From an uncultured Nitrososphaerota archaeon (GTDB lineage Bacteria > Bacillota > Clostridia > Oscillospirales > Ruminococcaceae): 7,799 bases of DNA. The stretch is from assembly GCA_934869045.1 (NCBI GenBank), contig CAKXAF010000037.1:5305-13103 (forward strand), given 5' to 3'. Below are positions 6,393-7,799 of the stretch, in pieces (positions within the stretch are counted from its first letter, which is position 1; the number at the start of each line of letters is the position of its first letter). Both the position numbers and the translations under genes were made by a program. The notes under the pieces are model-generated. The model was not told the origin of the DNA. It saw only the letters and a program-made list of their open reading frames with translations, and searched no databases.

Positions 6393-7109
6393 TCAGCGCC
6401 GCTTGATGATGCCGAGGGAGATGTTGTCGCGCTCCCCGCTACGCCGGGCCTCCTGGACAAAGGAGGCGGCGAGGAGGTTCAGGTCGGTTTTGGGGCGGAT
6501 CTTCTGGATGCCCCGGATGAGGCGCTCCCGGCCCAGGGTGTGGTAAAACCCGTCGCTGCAGAGCAGGAAGGCGTCCTCCTCATAGACGGCGCCGGAGGCA
6601 GTGAAGAAATCCGGGTCCCGCTGGATGCCGATGCAGCGGGTCAGAGCGGTTTTTCCCTCGGGATGCCGGGCAACGTGGTCCTTGGTCAGGAGGAAAAGGT
6701 CATGATTGACCCGGTAGATGCGGCTGTCGCCCACGTGGATCAGAAAGTAGGCGTCCCCGCAGATCAGCAAAACGGAGGCCGTGGTGGCGGCGGGAGTTCC
6801 CTCCTTCAGAGAGTGGGCGGCGATTTCCCGGCCGGCGGCGGCCAGGGCTTCGGTGAGGGAGGCGGACAACTGGGGCAGGGGATCCTCCGAGAGGGTCCGG
6901 GCCGGAAGGCAGCCGGAAAACCACTCCCGCAGCCGGAGCACAACGGCTGCGGATGCATAGCCGCTTCCGGCGAGGCTGCCGACCCCGTCGCAGATGACAC
7001 CGAAAACCGCCTCCTGGCCGCCAAAGGAATCGGAGGCGAGAAAGAGGCTGTCCTGATTGGATTCCCGACAGCAGCCCTGGTCACAGCAGCCGCCGAATCG
7101 GTATTCCAT
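6393..7109 (-). CDS. PP2C-family Ser/Thr protein phosphatase
   Basis: The protein has 238 residues, the size of bacterial minimal PP2C phosphatases (PrpC/Stp type). These are cytoplasmic, use two or three Mg/Mn ions and remove phosphate from Ser/Thr. Motifs in order: RESNQD (15-20), CDGVGS (40-45), PAATTAS (106-112), HVGDSRIY (125-132), TKDH (142-145), LTRCIG (156-161), CSDGFY (184-189) and RDNIS (227-231). The metal-binding aspartates D20, D41, D186 and D228 are all present, so it should be active. There is no membrane helix or extra domain. The N-terminus is rich in Cys (8, 9, 13, 14). ATG 7109 has AAGGAGGG seven bases upstream. It is the first gene of the Tad operon, downstream of the promoter at 7153-7181, which suggests it acts on a phosphorylated Tad component. 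The partner kinase is not in the window. Confidence 0.94.
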   Translation of the reverse strand: MEYRFGGCCDQGCCRESNQDSLFLASDSFGGQEAVFGVICDGVGSLAGSGYASAAVVLRLREWFSGCLPARTLSEDPLPQLSASLTEALAAAGREIAAHSLKEGTPAATTASVLLICGDAYFLIHVGDSRIYRVNHDLFLLTKDHVARHPEGKTALTRCIGIQRDPDFFTASGAVYEEDAFLLCSDGFYHTLGRERLIRGIQKIRPKTDLNLLAASFVQEARRSGERDNISLGIIKRR

Positions 7110-7116
7110 CTCGTGT

Positions 7117-7124
7117 CCCTCCTT
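7117..7124 (-). promoter_or_regulatory. ribosome binding site deciding the phosphatase start
   Basis: AAGGAGGG on the minus strand lies seven bases before ATG 7109. The frame stays open upstream to an ATG at 7256, but that stretch holds the promoter and has no ribosome binding site. Confidence 0.85.
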
Positions 7125-7152
7125 CCTTGAGCAAACAATACAATCCCTATAT

Positions 7153-7181
7153 ACAATACCATATTTTGCAAAATTTGTAAA
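7153..7181 (-). promoter_or_regulatory. sigma70/sigmaA-type promoter for the Tad operon
   Basis: On the minus strand, -35 TTTACA (7181-7176) and -10 TATTGT (7158-7153) are separated by exactly 17 bases. TGG directly precedes the -10, giving an extended -10 TGn element. The surroundings are AT-rich in an otherwise GC-rich window. Transcription would start near 7146, giving a leader of about 37 bases that contains the phosphatase ribosome binding site. Confidence 0.7.
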
Positions 7182-7302
7182 CAGCGGATTTCCCAAATAT
7201 GAGCAATGTTTTACCAACTGATTTGCCCGCGCCGGATCATTCGGCTTTTCATACATACACTGGAAAGAAAAACTGTTACGCCACAGGGATCCATTTTGCA
7301 GG

Positions 7303-7344
7303 AAAAAAGCCTGTTCGGGCGGTCACGCCAGAGCAGGCTTTTTC
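7303..7344 (-). terminator. strong bidirectional intrinsic terminator
   Basis: A near-perfect inverted repeat: AAAAAGCCTGTTC (7304-7316) pairs with GAGCAGGCTTTTT (7331-7343) with a single G-U wobble. Inside, past one mismatch, GGCG (7318-7321) pairs with CGCC (7326-7329) around loop GTCA. The T runs on both sides make it work in either direction. The minus-strand side has six T (7308-7303), so it should end the ZIP transporter transcript and insulate the Tad operon from read-through. Confidence 0.88.
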
Positions 7345-7357
7345 GACAGGCTGAAAT

Positions 7358-7391
7358 CACTAGTTTGCTAGTGGTCAAGTTTGCCAGTGGT
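7358..7391. repeat. tandem 14-base direct repeat with an overlapping palindrome
   Basis: AGTTTGCTAGTGGT (7362-7375) recurs as AGTTTGCCAGTGGT (7378-7391), 13 of 14 identical with a 16-base period. The first copy lies within the hairpin CACTAG-TTTG-CTAGTG (7358-7373), a perfect 6-bp inverted repeat. AATCA (7355-7359) and TGATT (7394-7398) flank it as an outer dyad. It sits between the ZIP stop and the terminator. The role is unknown: an operator pair, an RNA end structure or a mobile-element trace are all possible. Confidence 0.65.
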
Positions 7392-7418
7392 TTTGATTGT
7401 ATGAAAGGATTTTGGCGG

Positions 7419-7799
7419 TCAGCCCAGGGCAACATCCAGGATCATCATCACCAGAAAGCCGGCCATAACGCCGAGAGTGCCGGAATTGGAATGCTCGCCC
7501 AGGTGAGCCTCCGGAATGAGTTCCTCCACCACAACGTACATCATAGAACCTGCGGCAAAGGAGAGGAGCCAGGGCATTAACGGCTGGATACTTCCGGCGA
7601 TCAGGACAACCAGCACCCCGAAAACCGGCTCCACGATACCGGATAGGCTGCCAAAAAGGAAGGAACGCCAGGGGGAAAGGCCCTCCTGCCGCAGGGGGAG
7701 GGAAATGGCTGTCCCCTCGGGGAAATTCTGAAGGCCGATACCCAGGGCAAGCACAAGAGCAGAGGTATAAAGGACCGTTTCATTCCCAAGAGCCAGCTG
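7419..7799 (-). CDS. ZIP-family metal (zinc) transporter, partial (N-terminus outside window)
   Basis: The frame is open from the right edge (7799) to a TGA or TAA-type stop ending at 7419, giving the last 126 residues. It shows the ZIP core helices. LGIGLQNFPEGTAISLPLR (19-37) is the helix-4 metal-site motif with Gln24, Asn25 and Glu28; the His found in many ZIPs is Gln, as in GufA-like members. Helix 5 carries IVEPVFGVL (55-63, Glu57). AAGSMMYVVVEELIPEAH (82-99) is the next typical helix, and a final helix (about 108-125) ends the protein. It moves divalent metal, probably zinc, across the cytoplasmic membrane. The GTG at 7754 is internal, because the frame and conserved hydrophobic sequence continue upstream. 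It is separated from the Tad operon by a strong terminator and is not expected to be functionally linked. Confidence 0.92.
   Translation of the reverse strand, partial: QLALGNETVLYTSALVLALGIGLQNFPEGTAISLPLRQEGLSPWRSFLFGSLSGIVEPVFGVLVVLIAGSIQPLMPWLLSFAAGSMMYVVVEELIPEAHLGEHSNSGTLGVMAGFLVMMILDVALG

Larger units (their letters stand above)
7110..7418. other. intergenic region between ZIP gene and Tad operon
   Basis: The 309 bases without a convincing gene contain, from right to left, the direct repeat/palindrome, the bidirectional terminator, about 120 bases (7182-7302) in which I see no clear signal, the promoter, and the phosphatase ribosome binding site. Confidence 0.8.

Noticed and set aside
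6362..6460. In-frame upstream extension of tadZ
   Set aside because: It overlaps the phosphatase coding region in another frame and reads as Ser/Arg/Pro-rich shadow. ATG 6361 has its own binding site.
7110..7256. In-frame N-terminal extension of the phosphatase to ATG 7256
   Set aside because: The extension contains the promoter, is AT-rich, has no ribosome binding site, and precedes the normal start of the PP2C fold. ATG 7109 has AAGGAGGG.
1..7799. CRISPR array, tRNA, rRNA, insertion sequence or integrase
   Set aside because: No regularly spaced repeats, cloverleaf, rRNA-like stretch, transposase motifs or terminal inverted repeats were seen on either strand.

Overview
The window is one leftward-transcribed (minus-strand) gene cluster for a Tad/Flp-type (tight adherence, type IVc) pilus, plus the tail of an unrelated zinc-transporter gene at the right edge. 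The base composition is GC-rich. Most start codons follow strong AAGGAGG-type ribosome binding sites, the pilin resembles the Flp1-like family, and no outer-membrane secretin (RcpA/CpaC) or TadD gene is seen. Together these suggest a GC-rich monoderm of the Clostridia, perhaps Oscillospiraceae. That taxonomic guess is inference and only moderately secure.

Layout from right to left, the direction of transcription. At 7799-7419 is the C-terminal part of a ZIP-family (GufA/ZupT-like) metal transporter. At 7418-7110 is a 309-base intergenic region holding a tandem 14-base repeat with a small palindrome, a strong bidirectional terminator, and a sigma70/sigmaA-type promoter. Then comes the operon: a PP2C-type Ser/Thr phosphatase (7109-6393); a TadZ/CpaE-like localisation ATPase (6361-5324); the TadA/CpaF secretion ATPase (5299-4004); TadB (4007-3234, a 4-base overlap with tadA); TadC (3219-2155); an Flp1-like pilin of 74 residues (2122-1898); a second small pilin-like protein of 55 residues (1894-1727); a 148-base gap with a hairpin; a TadE-like pseudopilin (1578-958); and a TadG-like protein with a long extracytoplasmic region that runs off the left edge (905-1). 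Gaps between genes are a few to about 50 bases except before tadE, so one transcript from the promoter at about 7150-7180 is likely.

How they probably work together: TadA powers pilus assembly through the membrane platform TadB/TadC. TadZ places the machine in the cell. The Flp1-like protein is the likely fibre subunit, and the TadE- and TadG-like proteins are minor or surface components. The phosphatase at the head of the operon suggests control by reversible Ser/Thr phosphorylation; no partner kinase or FHA protein lies in the window. The prepilin peptidase needed to mature the pilins is also absent and must be encoded outside.

The most notable points are the two tandem pilin-like genes that both lack the usual Glu5 and carry a G-(V/L)-S motif, a TadZ that lacks both Walker-A lysines and the receiver aspartate, the unexplained hydrophobic reading frame and hairpin before tadE, and the repeat/palindrome next to the zinc-transporter gene. 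The cluster is recognisably a Tad locus, so I do not claim a wholly new system.
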